From assembly GCA_029204225.1 (NCBI GenBank), contig CM055106.1, forward strand, positions 40,019,827-40,083,826: 64,000 nt of DNA, read 5' to 3'. Below are positions 12,185-24,472 of the stretch, piece after piece. This DNA is from Diphasiastrum complanatum. Lineage: Eukaryota; Streptophyta; Lycopodiopsida; Lycopodiales; Lycopodiaceae. The notes beneath the pieces were generated by a model. The model saw only the letters and a program-made list of their open reading frames with translations, did not search any database and was not told the DNA's origin. The first letter of the stretch is position 1. Each line of letters opens with the position of its first letter. A program made the position numbers and the translations under genes.

Positions 12185-13179
12185 GTCATACCTTCTAGAA
12201 CGTATCCTTCGGGCTGGATCATGTACATCAAGTTGATGCACTTCGAGGTCGGCAGCTACAACATAAGATAGGAGCATTCGGATCGACGAATGTTTGACTA
12301 CTGGATTGAGAGTCTCACTGTAGTCAACATTCACGATTTGGGTGAATCCTCATGCTACTAGTCTTGACCTCCTTCGATCAATTGCTCCGTTGGCATTGTA
12401 TTTGATCTTAAAGATCCATTTGCAATCAATGATGTTGCAGCCAATAGGAGCTCTGACTAACGACCATGTTTGGTTCTTGATCAGAGAGGAATACTCTTTG
12501 TCCATAGCTTCTCTCCAGAGATCAGAGTCTGGTTGGCTGAGTGCCTCTTCGACTGTCGTCGGTTCTTGTATCAAGAGATAGACAGACTCAGGAGTACACC
12601 TTGTGGGTTGTGTGCACACTCGGCTTGATCTTCTAGGAGGATTCGACTGATGAACCGCTCTTGGGACTTGTTGCTGGGTAGCATCAACATCTTCATCTGA
12701 TTCATTGTCTCGAAGTGAGTTGACAATAGACACGCCTGAGCCAGAAGCTTGGATTGTTGTGTCAACGACAGGTGATGAAGGTTCTTTTTGAGCAATATCC
12801 TTGCCTTTGAGGTCGACGAACTGATCCTTGATAAATACTATATCTTGGTTATACAAGATTTGCTAGGTATCAGGATCGTACAACTTATAAGTATTATCAG
12901 ATGAAGTATATCCGTCAGGATGGTCTTGAGACCTTGGAAGTCCAATTTCTTCCTCGTGTCTTTTGGGATCTGCATGTAGGCAATGCACCCAAACACTCTT
13001 AGATTCTTCAAGGAAGACTTAGAGCCTGTCCACACCTCGTGGGGTGTCTTGCTTGAGAGGGCCTTGGTCAAACATTTGTTCTAAATGTAAGTTGCATTGG
13101 AGACAGCTTCAGCCTAGAATCTCTTGGGCAACGGTGCATGCGATAACATACATTTGGCAGATTCAACCAGAGTACGGTT
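12185..13179 (-). pseudogene. Copia family C pol remnant (integrase end and RT start)
   Basis: Read on the minus strand, it starts in integrase (RTLVES, then a degraded ATY, LTKALSSKTPHEVWTGSKSS, LRVFGCIAYMQIP). It continues through a Ser/Gln-rich linker to RT (EEALSQPDSDLWREAMDKEY, IKNQTWSLVRAPIG, DCKWIFKIKYNANGAIDRR, DYSETLNPVVKHSSIRMLL). It stops before YVDD, where it is joined to LTR sequence. On the other side integrase is fused directly to the primer-binding site. So gag, protease, most of integrase, most of RT and RNase H were deleted. Confidence 0.85.
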
Positions 13180-13190
13180 CTCTGATACCA
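13180..13190 (-). other. family C primer-binding site
   Basis: On the minus strand the sequence reads TGGTATCAGAG immediately after an LTR end CCCAACA. This matches the start of the initiator Met-tRNA primer site used by plant Copia elements. Integrase sequence follows within a few bases instead of a gag leader, which marks an internal deletion. Confidence 0.85.
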
Positions 13191-14408
13191 TGTTGGGAGA
13201 AAGAGGGATGAGAGGGTGTCGTGTGTGAGAAACAAAAAATTAGCTCCAAAGAAAAGATGAACACGAACGAGAAACGAAACAAGAACGAAAAAACAAAACA
13301 CGAATGAGAAACGAACTCGAATGGAAATGAAACACGAACGAGAAACGAAACACGAACGGAAAGTGTTCGTGCGCAGCGAAACGAGCTATACGACTTTCTC
13401 CGTAAGCATGACTACGCCTATCAGAACGAACAGAACGGTAGTGATGGAAATCACTATCATTCTTGATTACGTAGCCAAACTTTGATAAATTATCAGAAGA
13501 GTAATTTGTCGCGAATGTTTTGCGAAGAGCTAGACTGAGCTTCAACTAATAATCAGTCGCAAATTATTCACGAAAGACAAGACTAAATATTAGTTGTGCT
13601 AAAACAAATTACCAAATTGATCAACTAGAAAAGTCAGACAGAATGAATAATGATAAGCATAACAATATTGACATAGATCTGAATGCAGAACAAAGAATTG
13701 CTATCAAATTAAGTATATCAAATATACATGTCAACAATGCGGTAGAGCAAAAGACAATAGCGGGCAAAACCACGTGCTCTATGAAGATAATTCAATCTAT
13801 AAAGGAATGAAAACTTTATTACTGACAAATAAAGAATCAATGCATAGAGCATCTACTTTTGTCTATCTCTGATAAGCTTCTAATGCTGAATTTACACACT
13901 TGATCTTGAATCAATCTCGTCTTCAATCGTCAACCTGAATACTCAAATGGTATCCACTAGTATATATACACAATATTATAGGTATGCAGATGAAGAAAGT
14001 ACAAAGTGGATGTGTTGTCTATAGGAGATCGTGGGTGGCTGCAATCGTTGTCCAATCAGTTAGCGCAGCTGCATGGGGTGAGCATGAAAAGGGTGCGACG
14101 TTTGTCAGTGCTGAAGTGAACGTTGGTGAAGATGCGAAAAAATGCGTCACTCTTACAAAATTGCCTTAGGATTAGATTTAAAGGGTGCCTTTGCTTTAGG
14201 GCACCTTCCACATTCAAGACAATGTCGCCTTTTTCGCCTGTCACCAAAATACGTGTAAAAATACAATGTCGCGATTCTTGCGTCTTTTCTTTGCCTGTGA
14301 GAATTTACATGTAAATATGCAGACTGCGCGACAACGTGAGTAAAAATGCAGCACAAATGGAGGCATATTAAAATGGGATTTAGGAGAGTAGAGGAAATAA
14401 ATCCAACA
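13191..14408 (-). repeat. Copia family C 5' LTR
   Basis: About 1218 bases on the minus strand, starting TGTTGGATTTATTTCC at 14408 and ending CCCAACA at 13191, flanked by the primer site. Near its 3' end it has a string of TTCGTTTCTCGTTCGTG-type repeats (13230-13370). It also holds TCGCGAA boxes near 13510 and a TATATATACA run near 13963. A homologous LTR lies at 49807-51076. Confidence 0.85.
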
Positions 14409-14514
14409 GGAAGCATCTACTTCGTCTATTTCTGATAAGCTTCTGATGTTGTTATGCTTGTTGCTAGTTTCTCACATGATTTCTCTGACACTTGCTGAAT
14501 ACGCAAATGGTATT

Positions 14515-14550
<36 letters not shown>

Positions 14551-14880
14551 ATAGGTGTGCAGATGAAGAAAGTACAAAGTGGATGTGTTGTCTTTGGGAG
14601 ATCGTAGGTGGCTGCTATTGTTGACAAATCTGTTTGCACAATTGCATGGGATGAACGTGAGAAGGCCGCGACGTCAGTCTTCGCTGAAATGAACATTGGT
14701 GAAGATGCGAAAAATGTGACACTCTGACAAATGCCTTAGGATTTGATTTATAGGGTGCCTCCATTTTCCTAAGGCACCTTCGACATTTTGTAAGGCAGTG
14801 TCGCCTTTTTCGCTTGTCACAAAACAAAATGTCACGTTTTTCACCTTTTTCGCTTGTGGAAAATTACTTGTATTTATGCG
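14409..14880 (-). repeat. second family C LTR fragment with an (AT)n run
   Basis: The stretch matches 50440-50900 of the other family C LTR (AAGCATCTACTTCGTCTAT, GAAAGTACAAAGTGGATGTG, CGTCAGTCTTCGCTGAAATG). A pure AT dinucleotide run occupies about 14517-14544. Its right end joins integrase coding sequence at about 14881, so it is the truncated 3' LTR of another deleted family C copy lying next to the first. Confidence 0.75.
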
Positions 14881-15510
14881 CGTAGGCAACACATCCAAAC
14901 ACTCTTAGGTTCTTTACAGAAGGCTTAGAGTCTGTTCGCACCTCGTGGGGTGTCTTGTCTAAGAGGGCCTTGGTCGGACATCTGTTCTAGACGTAAGCTG
15001 CAGTGGAGACAGCTTTGGCCCAGAATCTCTTGGGCAACGATGCATGTGCTAGCATACATTTGGCTGATTCAACCAGGGTACGGTCCTTCCTCTCGGCTAA
15101 GCCATTAGATTGATGGAGTGATGAATTGCTGCTCGATGTCTTGGCTTTGGCAGTACTCCTTAAAATCGATAGAGATATATTCTCCACCATTGTCTGACCT
15201 TAGGGTCTTGATCATCCTTCCAGTCATCTTTTCTTCACCTCCTTGAAGATTCTGAAGCAGTTGAAGGCTTCTAATTTCTTTTTTTATAAAGTACACCATA
15301 GCCCTTTTAGAAAATTCATCAATAAAAGTTATAAAATACTTTGCATCCTTCAGCAAAGGATTTTTCATCGGGCCAAAAATGTCTGAATGTACAATGTCTA
15401 ACAATCCTCTAGCAATATGCTGATGGCTTGTTTAAAAGGTTTCCTAGTCTATTTACCAACTAGATAGTCTTGACAGACAAGTAACTCACCTTTATCATGA
15501 GGACAGTCGA
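14881..15510 (-). pseudogene. Copia family C integrase fragment
   Basis: The minus strand encodes the integrase core. It has LDIVHSDIFGPMKNP (first Asp), YFITFIDEFSKRAMVYFIKKE, IKTLRSDNGGEYISIDF (second Asp), NGLAERKDRTLVESAKCML (Glu) and CPTKALLDKTPHEV. Frames shift near 15105 and a TAG-type stop follows STAAYV. It ends at an LTR fragment on the low-coordinate side; upstream (15480-15510) a Cys-rich CLVCQDYLVGK segment fits the zinc region. Confidence 0.85.
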
Positions 15511-16674
15511 GATCAAGAACAATAGATTGTCTAGACATTTGTTGTGAAGACAAAGCCACCCTCATTCTCTAATAGGCTAAAAAGCTAAGAGCAATGCTAG
15601 GACATTATATCATAGAGTCAAGCGACTGGGGAAAATTAATTTGGGGAAAGAGAAAGGATGGACAATTTAGAAAACAATTAGAAGTCAAAATTTGATCTGC
15701 TGAGGGTGACAACAAGATGGAAGAACTCAAGAAGTAGGTGAGCATTGATCCTATGTAGCAAGGAAGGTAAGAGTTTGGAGGTAATCAGGACTACTTCGGT
15801 TCATTGAGACAATGTATGAAGTTCCAACACATGATGAATTCCTAGTAGTAATGAAGAAGAGGCGGGGAATAATTAAGATGACAAGCTCTAAAAACTTGCT
15901 ACAATGGTTTGGATTACTTGAAAAAGAGATATGCCAAAAAGATTTGGCAAAAGTGAGGATTTTGATAGGCATTTGTGATGGAAGACGATCATCATTAGAA
16001 ATCAAGCTTGATACCCAAGAAAGTAAAAAACAATGGGTTAAAGAAATTTTCACTTTAATTTAGTACAACTTTTCTACACAGATTCAAAAGCTACTATTTA
16101 AATGTAGCCTCAACGAGGGCATGCATTCATATGCACGAGGAGGCAAAAGATCTAACTTGGCAGAATATGTAACTAAGACATTAAAGAGATAAATGAATGC
16201 TACCCATGAGTCATACCAAAGAGCTTGAGTATTTGTTATTGGCCACAATAGTCCACAAATAAATTTGTAGGGGCCAAAAACAAAAAATGCCAATGGAATA
16301 GTTGCAAATTAGGAAGTATCCTAGAGTTGACGGGTTACAGAGATTGACAATGGTTGTTGAATATCCAAGCAAAGGGCATGGTAGGAAAGATTACTTAAGA
16401 AATGATGGGCTACTATGAAGAGCTTATGAAGTCTAGAGCAACTAATTCACTAGATGAAGGGTTAGAGGATAAACCACCCTTATAGAAAAGTGATAATGCA
16501 CGAACAGATGTCGAAGGCTATTTGAGGTGGATGGACTGTAGATATTGGGGCTTAGTATCCTATCAAGTATTGATTGTGCAAATCAAGAATCTTTTGCATC
16601 ATCTAGCCTTGCATGATGCAACAACGTCAATGGGATGGGCTGTTGTAGTATGAGAGGCCATGGTCATTATTAAA
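15511..16674. other. no recognised gene
   Basis: No protein family is recognisable. A short plus-strand frame at 15812-16063 (83 residues, MYEVPTHDEFLVVMKKRRG...) is open but lacks any motif I know and is followed by stops. It may be a decayed gag or an anonymous relic. Confidence 0.4.
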
Positions 16675-16830
16675 GGGATTGATGTTGGATGTTGGTATAA
16701 TCTCCTATTCAAGGGTGGGCATGGACTTTGCTCCATGGATGGGAGATTGAGTGGGATTGATGTTGGATGTTGGTATAATCTCCCATTGAAGGGTGAGCAT
16801 GGACTTTGCTCCATGGATGGGAGATTGAGT
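16675..16830 (+). repeat. perfect-length tandem duplication, 78-bp unit
   Basis: Two adjacent units, 16675-16752 and 16753-16830, differ at only a few positions. Both contain GATGTTGGATGTTGGTATAA and GGACTTTGCTCCATGGATGG. No coding sense was found on either strand. Confidence 0.85.
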
Positions 16831-17034
16831 CTTGATGTCCAAATCATTGATGTTTCCAAATCGAATTAGGTTTGGTTAGAATTCTTGGAGGGCTAAAACA
16901 CAGGACTTATATCTAGGGTAAAAGTTGCAAGAGTGAAATTTAAGTAATGCCTTTAAGCTTGGAAGCCCACGGGCTTCTTGGACATCCTAAAATAAAGTAA
17001 CAAAATTTGGCTATGCTAGGTTGTACAAACATTT

Positions 17035-17316
17035 GGAAACTTCACAATTTCTATATAAGCTATGCATGCTGATTCTTACTTGTCACAACAACAAAACCAT
17101 TGCATACACCCATTTATGTTGCATTCGGAAACTTCACCATTCTCTATATATAAGTTATGCATGCTGATTCTTACTTGTCACAACAACAAAACCATTGCAT
17201 AAACCCGTTTATGTTTCATTCGGAAACTTCACAATTCTCTATATATAAGCTATGCATGCTGATTCTTACTTGTCACAACAGCAAAACCATTGCATAAAGC
17301 CGTTTATGTTTCATTC
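17035..17316 (+). repeat. three tandem copies of a TATA-bearing 92-95 bp unit
   Basis: Units start at 17035, 17127 and 17222 with GGAAACTTCAC. Each carries CTATATATAAG (the first CTATATAAG), then TATGCATGCTGATTCTTACT and CACAACA.CAAAACCATTGC. They are nearly identical. The array lies downstream of the phytocyanin gene, in the opposite orientation. Each unit has the look of a core promoter, but no open frame follows closely. Confidence 0.85.
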
Positions 17317-17779
17317 TAGCTCTTATTTACTTGCCTAAATACCACCATAGTTTTGCAATTGAAGACGACTATAAATCATGCAAGGTCAAATAACATGTCT
17401 TTGAACTTCAAGCTGAAAATCAGAATTTTGCTGCTTTGGAGTAATAATCAATCAAAATTTGGAATAATCTCTAGTTTTGAATGTTTGTAGCAAGCAGCCA
17501 TTTTAACGGATTCAAACGTATTGGGTCTGCGTATAGGATTCGCATGATTGTGTAGTCTGGTTTCCAGGAACAAAGTTGAATGAAAGCTACTGATCCTATC
17601 AAAACTCTAAAAGCTCACTACAATCTTGTTTGCTCAGCAGAGCACATCACCAATAAAACTGGACTGTCAACGTTCGACACTAGCCCAACCAATTGACAAA
17701 AATTTCAAAAATATGGGGTCTTTGATGTACTTGCGACTAGTGACCATAGTGATGGTTAGTCAAGCAGTCTGTGGTGTGA

Positions 17780-19789
17780 CTACAACCATGCTGCAGCTGA
17801 TTGAGTAGAAAAAACACAGCCCAACCCAAGAAAAAAGCCGACAACCAGTGTGGGGTACTCTGAGTTCCGGCGCTCTGCATAATGACAACAATTCAAGCAA
17901 ATGTGAGGGCAGAACTGCAGAGGATGGTCATTAAACAAGAACAGAGGATATGCAAGCAACAAAGAGCTAGATTTGAGCTAGCAATAGGGCAGAAAAGCAA
18001 ATGAAAAGGGTGGCTAAGATGTTGAAGAATTACCTTTGGTTTAGATCCTCCAGGTCCTGGGGATGCAGCAGGAAAAGACTCGGGACTACTGGTAACAGGG
18101 GCTTCAGGACTATCCTCTGGTGCCAGCTCTGGAGATACAGCTGGTTGGAGTACAGGAGATGCTGGAAGAAGTGCAGGTGCTTTGGAGGGAATGGAAGGGG
18201 AAGGCAGAGGTGGAGTAGTAGGAGTATGAGCAGGAGGAAGAGTGGGTGTTAGTTCAGGTGCTCTGGAGGGAACGGAAGGGGGATGCACAGGTGAAGTAGT
18301 AGGAGTATGAGCAGGAGGAAGAGTGGGTGTTAGTGCAGGTGCTCTAGAGGGAACGGAAGGGGAATGCACAGGTGAAGTAGTAGGAGTATGAGCAGGAGGA
18401 AGAGTGGGTGTTAGAGGAAGGTGCACTGCAGGATGAGCTGGGATAGATGGCGTAGGTGTAGGGGCGTGGGAATGAGGCGAAGGCAAGGGGGTGTGGGAAG
18501 GAGGGGGAGGCAATGTGGGTGGAGTAGATGGAGGATGAATTGGTGAGGGGGATGATGCTCGAGGGGCGACAGGGGTGATGGAATGTGCTGCCGGAGCAAG
18601 AATAGGAACAACTCTTGGAGCCGGAGGAAGAGTGGGGGTGGCAATTGATGGAATTGAAGAAATAGGAGTATGAGAAGGTGGGTGAGCTGGTGCATGCAGT
18701 GGAGAATGTGGCGAGCCAACAGGTGGAATGTGAAACGGAGATGGAGCGGACGTGGGATGGGAATGAGAAGGGGATTGTGAATGTGGGGATGGTGATGGGG
18801 TAGAAACTTCTGGTGCACGGACAGGTGAAGAATCTGCAATGCGTTTCAAAGCGTTTGGCTCAGGTGAAACAGTGATAGCGATTTTCTGCCCTGCAGTACA
18901 ATGAGATCCTAGTCCTTCAAAACTTTTGCTGCAGGCGAAGTAATATAAACCAGCTCGCGAGGGCGCAATCCACTACAAAATGAAACCGTCAATTAGAAAC
19001 GTTTTTTTCTCAAAACCGATCTTTGCAGAATCCAAAGCCGAAGATGAAGTCTGTGACAAACCATACTGCTATAAGGTCAACATAAGACTTAAATAGAAGT
19101 TGTGGGCATTGCGTGAAAAGCGAAGCAAGTACTTGCATTCTTTATCACGTTTCAATCCTGAGCGAACGCAAGCTCCTACGCCAGAATATCTAAATGTAAT
19201 TTAACCGTTGAAGCAAATGCTAAGCTAAACAAATGCTTTTCATGAACAAAATTACGAGTTATTTGCATCTGTCAACATCTATTTGGAAGGGCAAGACTAC
19301 CGTGAAAATCCCGGATGCTCCACTATCAAGAACGGTTGCCATTGCGAAGTTGCAATTGTCAAATGCAAGCTTGTCAGGAAGAGAGTAAACATTGTGCAAC
19401 AGAGGGGCGTAGTTGAAAACTGTACAAAAGACACAGATAATGTTATGAATAAACAGCATGTAAAACTTGAAATCGTAGTGCGATCATAGGTTTCAAAGCA
19501 GTGGCAAAGCTATCCTCACAAGGTAATGGTATTCTAGTTTGATTTCCATCATAAAACATGTGAAGTTGATTAACTCACCTACAACGTCTCCAGGAAATAT
19601 ATTATGAGAAGAAGCCCACGCTTGATAATTCGGAGAGCTTGATGTGGTCATATCGAAGTTGGTCCATCCCTTTGATCCACCCACAGTAGCCACCTTTCCT
19701 CTCGCCGAAGGCATTAGGAAAAGAACACTAAGCGCATAGAAAAGTATAGTTGACAACACAGAATGTAAAGCAAATAGCTTGGTCGCCAT
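17780..19789 (-). CDS. phytocyanin (stellacyanin-type) with arabinogalactan-like tail, four exons
   Basis: The inferred product is a secreted or GPI-anchored blue copper protein of the plasma membrane/apoplast. Inferred exons on the minus strand are 19789-19579, 19419-19301, 18972-18034 and 17872 (or 17874)-17780. The first three have GT/AG borders and keep frame: GDVV is completed to GDVVVFNYAPL, and SGIFT joins WIAPSRAGLYYFAC. Residues 1-30 are a signal peptide. Copper ligands by family position are His79 (LLHN), Cys124 (YFAC), His134 (SHC) and Gln139 (AGQK); Cys93 and Cys135 can form the usual disulfide. Gln as axial ligand points to stellacyanin rather than uclacyanin. The Cys-to-His loop is ten residues apart rather than the usual five. 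Residues from about 155 to 420 are Pro/Ser/Thr/Ala/His-rich with AP, SP and TP modules. The last exon gives a hydrophobic tail. About 453 residues with the second acceptor. No stop or frameshift is seen, so this is probably a live gene. Confidence 0.85.
18221..18463 (-). repeat. 81-bp tandem repeat coding the proline-rich tail
   Basis: Inside exon 3 of the phytocyanin gene an 81-base unit starts at 18221, 18302 and 18383 and breaks down within the third copy. It encodes 27 residues such as LTPTLPPAHTPTTSPVH plus PSVPSRAPA. Because the unit is a multiple of three, copy-number change would lengthen or shorten the glycosylated tail without breaking the frame. A more diverged copy lies at 18140-18220. 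Confidence 0.85.
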
Positions 19790-21010
19790 TTTCGTCTGTG
19801 CACTGGCAAAAGCAAAGTCGTAAGCAGGCTGAGCTGATACGAGTGTGCCATGAAGGTTAAGATTAGGCAGTAATAACTACCACCAGCACAAAGATGACTA
19901 AGCAAGTCTGTAGTTGAGAACCGTAATCATAACTCACTCTGCAACAAAACCTGAAACATCAATGGCACCAAACGGCGAGGAACATTCCTTGCAGTTTGGT
20001 AAACATGGGCTAATGCATAGACCGCTAAGGCTAAAAGTAGCTCTTACCTTAAAAGCCTCCAAACAGCGGCAAAAAACTTCTGGAGGTGCTCCGCTAACAC
20101 GTCAGGACCTGATCACGACGTCTGGTAGATTGATCCAGGGCACTGCATAGAAGAGCAAGACAGCCCGAGAGTAAGAAAATATTATAATGCTTATATGCAG
20201 CTAAAACTCTATGTTGAAACTACAGAAAACAAACAAAAATATTCTGCAGAATGTGGTTTCAGTGGAAATCAACAAGGAAAAAATAAATTCTTGCCAAAGT
20301 TGGCAGTTGCAAGGAAGCGTCATGTATACATGTTGATAATTAGAGCTTAGCGCACTGGCAGTAATGAAAAACTACATGAGAACGAATTTGTTAGTTCAAA
20401 ACTGATGCAGATACGCTGTAGAAATATTGATAAAATGCTACAGATTTGCTGAAACATAAGGGGAGCGTCAAGTCCAAGAGCTTCCGGCAAGTTTTTGAGA
20501 ATCGTGCAAACTAAAGCGAGTGCAGGCTGCAGGGGCGAAGTGACGGCCATGGCCAGTATTCGAAAAGCGCAGTGAAACCAAGCAAATCCAAAGACAGAGA
20601 AAATGAAAAGAATTCATGGGGCAGCAGCAAGCAAGTACATGGTACTGCAGGGGGTCGTCACAAGAAACAAGGCGAAAGAGAAGGAGAAACGTTCTGACTG
20701 AACGAAAAGCGGACATAGCCAGAGAGTAAAAGAGTAACTGCAGGGCATGAAGCAAGTCATGATGAGATAGATTGAACACCCGTGATTGTACATTTCAGCT
20801 TCTGGAGAAGAAAACTTACACAAGCGCAATGAAATTTGCTAACACAAATGCTGGAGAAAGTCGGAATCTAACTTCGAAGTTGCGATCCACAGCTTAAACA
20901 ACGAGCGAGCGAGAGAGAGAGAGAGAGAGAGAGAGATACCAGAGCGCTTGGCGAAGGAAAAGGAGAGAGGAGTCTCCAAAGAAGAAGCATTGAAAAGAAG
21001 GAATGCGGAA
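19790..21010 (-). other. phytocyanin leader region, possible 5' UTR intron
   Basis: Between the ATG at 19789 and the TATA box at 21014 lie about 1.2 kb without a supported coding region. On the minus strand a pyrimidine-rich run ending in GCCAG and CACAG sits roughly 10-20 bases before the ATG and would serve as a splice acceptor, so a leader intron is likely. Several short frames exist (for example 20347-20550) but have no recognisable domain. Confidence 0.4.
20909..20936 (-). repeat. GA/CT microsatellite in the phytocyanin leader
   Basis: About 14 GA repeats on the plus strand read as CT on the gene strand, some 75-110 bases downstream of the TATA box. CT runs in this position (Y patches) are frequent in plant leaders. 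Confidence 0.8.
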
Positions 21011-21013
21011 TTA

Positions 21014-21021
21014 TATTTATA
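21014..21021 (-). promoter_or_regulatory. TATA box for the phytocyanin gene
   Basis: On the minus strand CTATAAATATAA contains a consensus TATAAATA. Transcription would start around 20980-20990, just ahead of a CT-rich leader, and run towards the phytocyanin ATG at 19789. No other gene in this orientation lies between. Confidence 0.55.
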
Positions 21022-21030
21022 GGGAATGGA

Positions 21031-21889
21031 GGAACGAAGGAAACCCTGATTTTGCACTGAAATTCGATTATTCCAGGCGGGAAGGACAGCAAGGACGGCA
21101 ACGAATAGCGCTAACGCCGAAAGACGGGGGTCCTCGCATTGAGTCACGATGGCCGTTTGGCCCAGTATGTTTTGTTTTGTTTTTTTTTTTTAATTTGGGT
21201 GCCCCTGCGCCATGTGTCTGGGCAACTAAAGATTGTCCCATAAGCACATCTTAGGTTCGGGGTTGGAACTTGGGCCAATCATATTGTCTCACTGCAAACA
21301 ATAGGGGCCTAAAGTTTATAATAGCAAATGCATGGCACTTTTAGCTACCAATTAGGTTTGTATGCAAATACTTGGCTTAGCTCAGGTAGCTTTGGCAATT
21401 TGCGAGAAAGATGAAGTGAGAGAAAATTTCAAAAGACAAAAATCTCGAAAATCCCGACACTGTGAGCCATTTTTGAGTAGTTATGCAGACTATGTAAAAA
21501 CATAAAAAAATCTGCAGGTTTGGATAAAAATTGAACGAAGATTAAAATGTCGATTAATCGATTAGTAGGAGAATAATTCAACAACACATTCCTAGGATTG
21601 GATATTTTAATTACTTACATTTCTCCTTTTCATATTGACTAATATCTAGCGTATGTGATAAAATACGACATTGCTTTTAAAAAATTAAAGTAATGAATTA
21701 CATCTGACTATTTTACTATGTTGGGTAACGTATTCAAATAATCAAAAAACTGAAACAACACAAACTCACCGGTAAGCTCGAAGCTTGAGTGCAAGCTTGT
21801 TCGCTCTTACAACGCTTGCTATCTTTCTTTTTCTTTGAATATCTTTGTCACATACACAAGCAATTAAAAAATAACAGTTTAATACACAA
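21031..21889. other. intergenic region upstream of the phytocyanin promoter
   Basis: No gene is supported. The part nearest the TATA box is relatively GC-rich, while the rest is AT-rich and contains a CACTA 3'-end remnant at 21638-21750. It is followed by the CT/CA satellite. Confidence 0.45.
21638..21750 (+). mobile_element. remnant matching the 3' end of the CACTA element
   Basis: About 113 bases align without large gaps to 49181-49293, the non-coding 3' part behind the TNP2-like gene. Shared blocks include GTATGTG.TAAA.TACGACAT, ATGAATTACAT and TAACGTATT. No coding sequence accompanies it, so it is either a truncated copy or an internally deleted derivative of the same family. Confidence 0.65.
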
Positions 21890-23570
<1,681 letters not shown>

Positions 23571-23970
23571 TCACCATTGACACTGGTTCCATGACTACAA
23601 GTCATACACCCATCCTACAGTTGTGCAACTTGGAGACAACTCGACTCATACTATCGAGGGTGTAGCAACACTCAAAGTCGAATTCCAGAAAGGTGATGTA
23701 ATGTTTTTGTCCAATTTTCTTCACATTCCAAATTTGACCAAAAACTTGCCCTCAGTTAGCAGAATCACAGATTCAGGTCCGAGGGTTGAATTCAATAGAC
23801 ATGACTGCACTATTTTTGACGAATCTAGGGAAGTTATTGCTTTAAGGAAGGTGTGGCAATTTGTACAAAATCAGTCACTCCTATTCTACAAGTAGTCATT
23901 ACTTCAACTTCTGAATCAACTAAGATGCTTTGGCATTTCAGATTAGGCCAGATTTTTGCACCTTTTTTCT
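23571..23970 (+). pseudogene. Copia protease / gag-pre-integrase fragment
   Basis: A degraded active site (IDTGSMTTSH) is followed by LGDNSTHTIEGVATLKVEF, FLSNFLHIPNLTKNLPSVSRITDSG and FNRHDCTIFDESREVIA. This is the order of a Copia retropepsin end and the segment before integrase. A stop at 23893 and loss of similarity after about 23970 end it. It starts right at the edge of the satellite. Confidence 0.75.
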
Positions 23971-24472
23971 CTGTTCAAGGGCACCTTCGTGTTTTTCGGG
24001 TTTTTCCAACAGTGGCAGACCGACATCACCAACTTATCAACCCTAAAAACAACTGGACCGCTAAATATCCCAACGGTTGGTACCCACTTTGTACATATAC
24101 AAAGATTGGCGTAAATAGCATTCAATGCTTGTAAGATATTTTTGAAGACACTTGTAAATATATACTACTAGGTGAATCAAGCAATGCAAGTGTTGTTTTA
24201 AAATTATAATCAGAGTTCTTCTGTAGCCAGCGTTATCACGCTCAACAAGCTGAAGTTATCACTTCAAGCCATTGTACTCGATGTTGATATTAGTGCAATT
24301 TTTGTCTCACTACTGTATTGTTCATTTGCGCAATTTTGTATGAACGATTCATCTTGAATATTTCTATTGCTAACTGTTGCGTTTCTGTTCCTACACGCCT
24401 ACGCTCAAGCTTCCGCTGCCAGTTATCCCCACGTTTTATGACATTTTGAACAGCAGACCACCTATTAGGTAT
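23971..24472. other. no recognised gene
   Basis: The stretch lies between two Copia fragments. Its sequence resembles neither coding domain nor any LTR in the window. It may be leader or LTR of an unrepresented family. Confidence 0.35.

Noticed and set aside
18001-18252. Basic frame on the plus strand opposite the phytocyanin tail
   Set aside because: It is the antisense of the proline-rich repeats and has no known domain.
20347-20550. Small 67-residue frame in the phytocyanin leader
   Set aside because: No domain, and it lies in the probable 5' UTR or its intron. It could be an upstream frame but nothing in the sequence supports translation.
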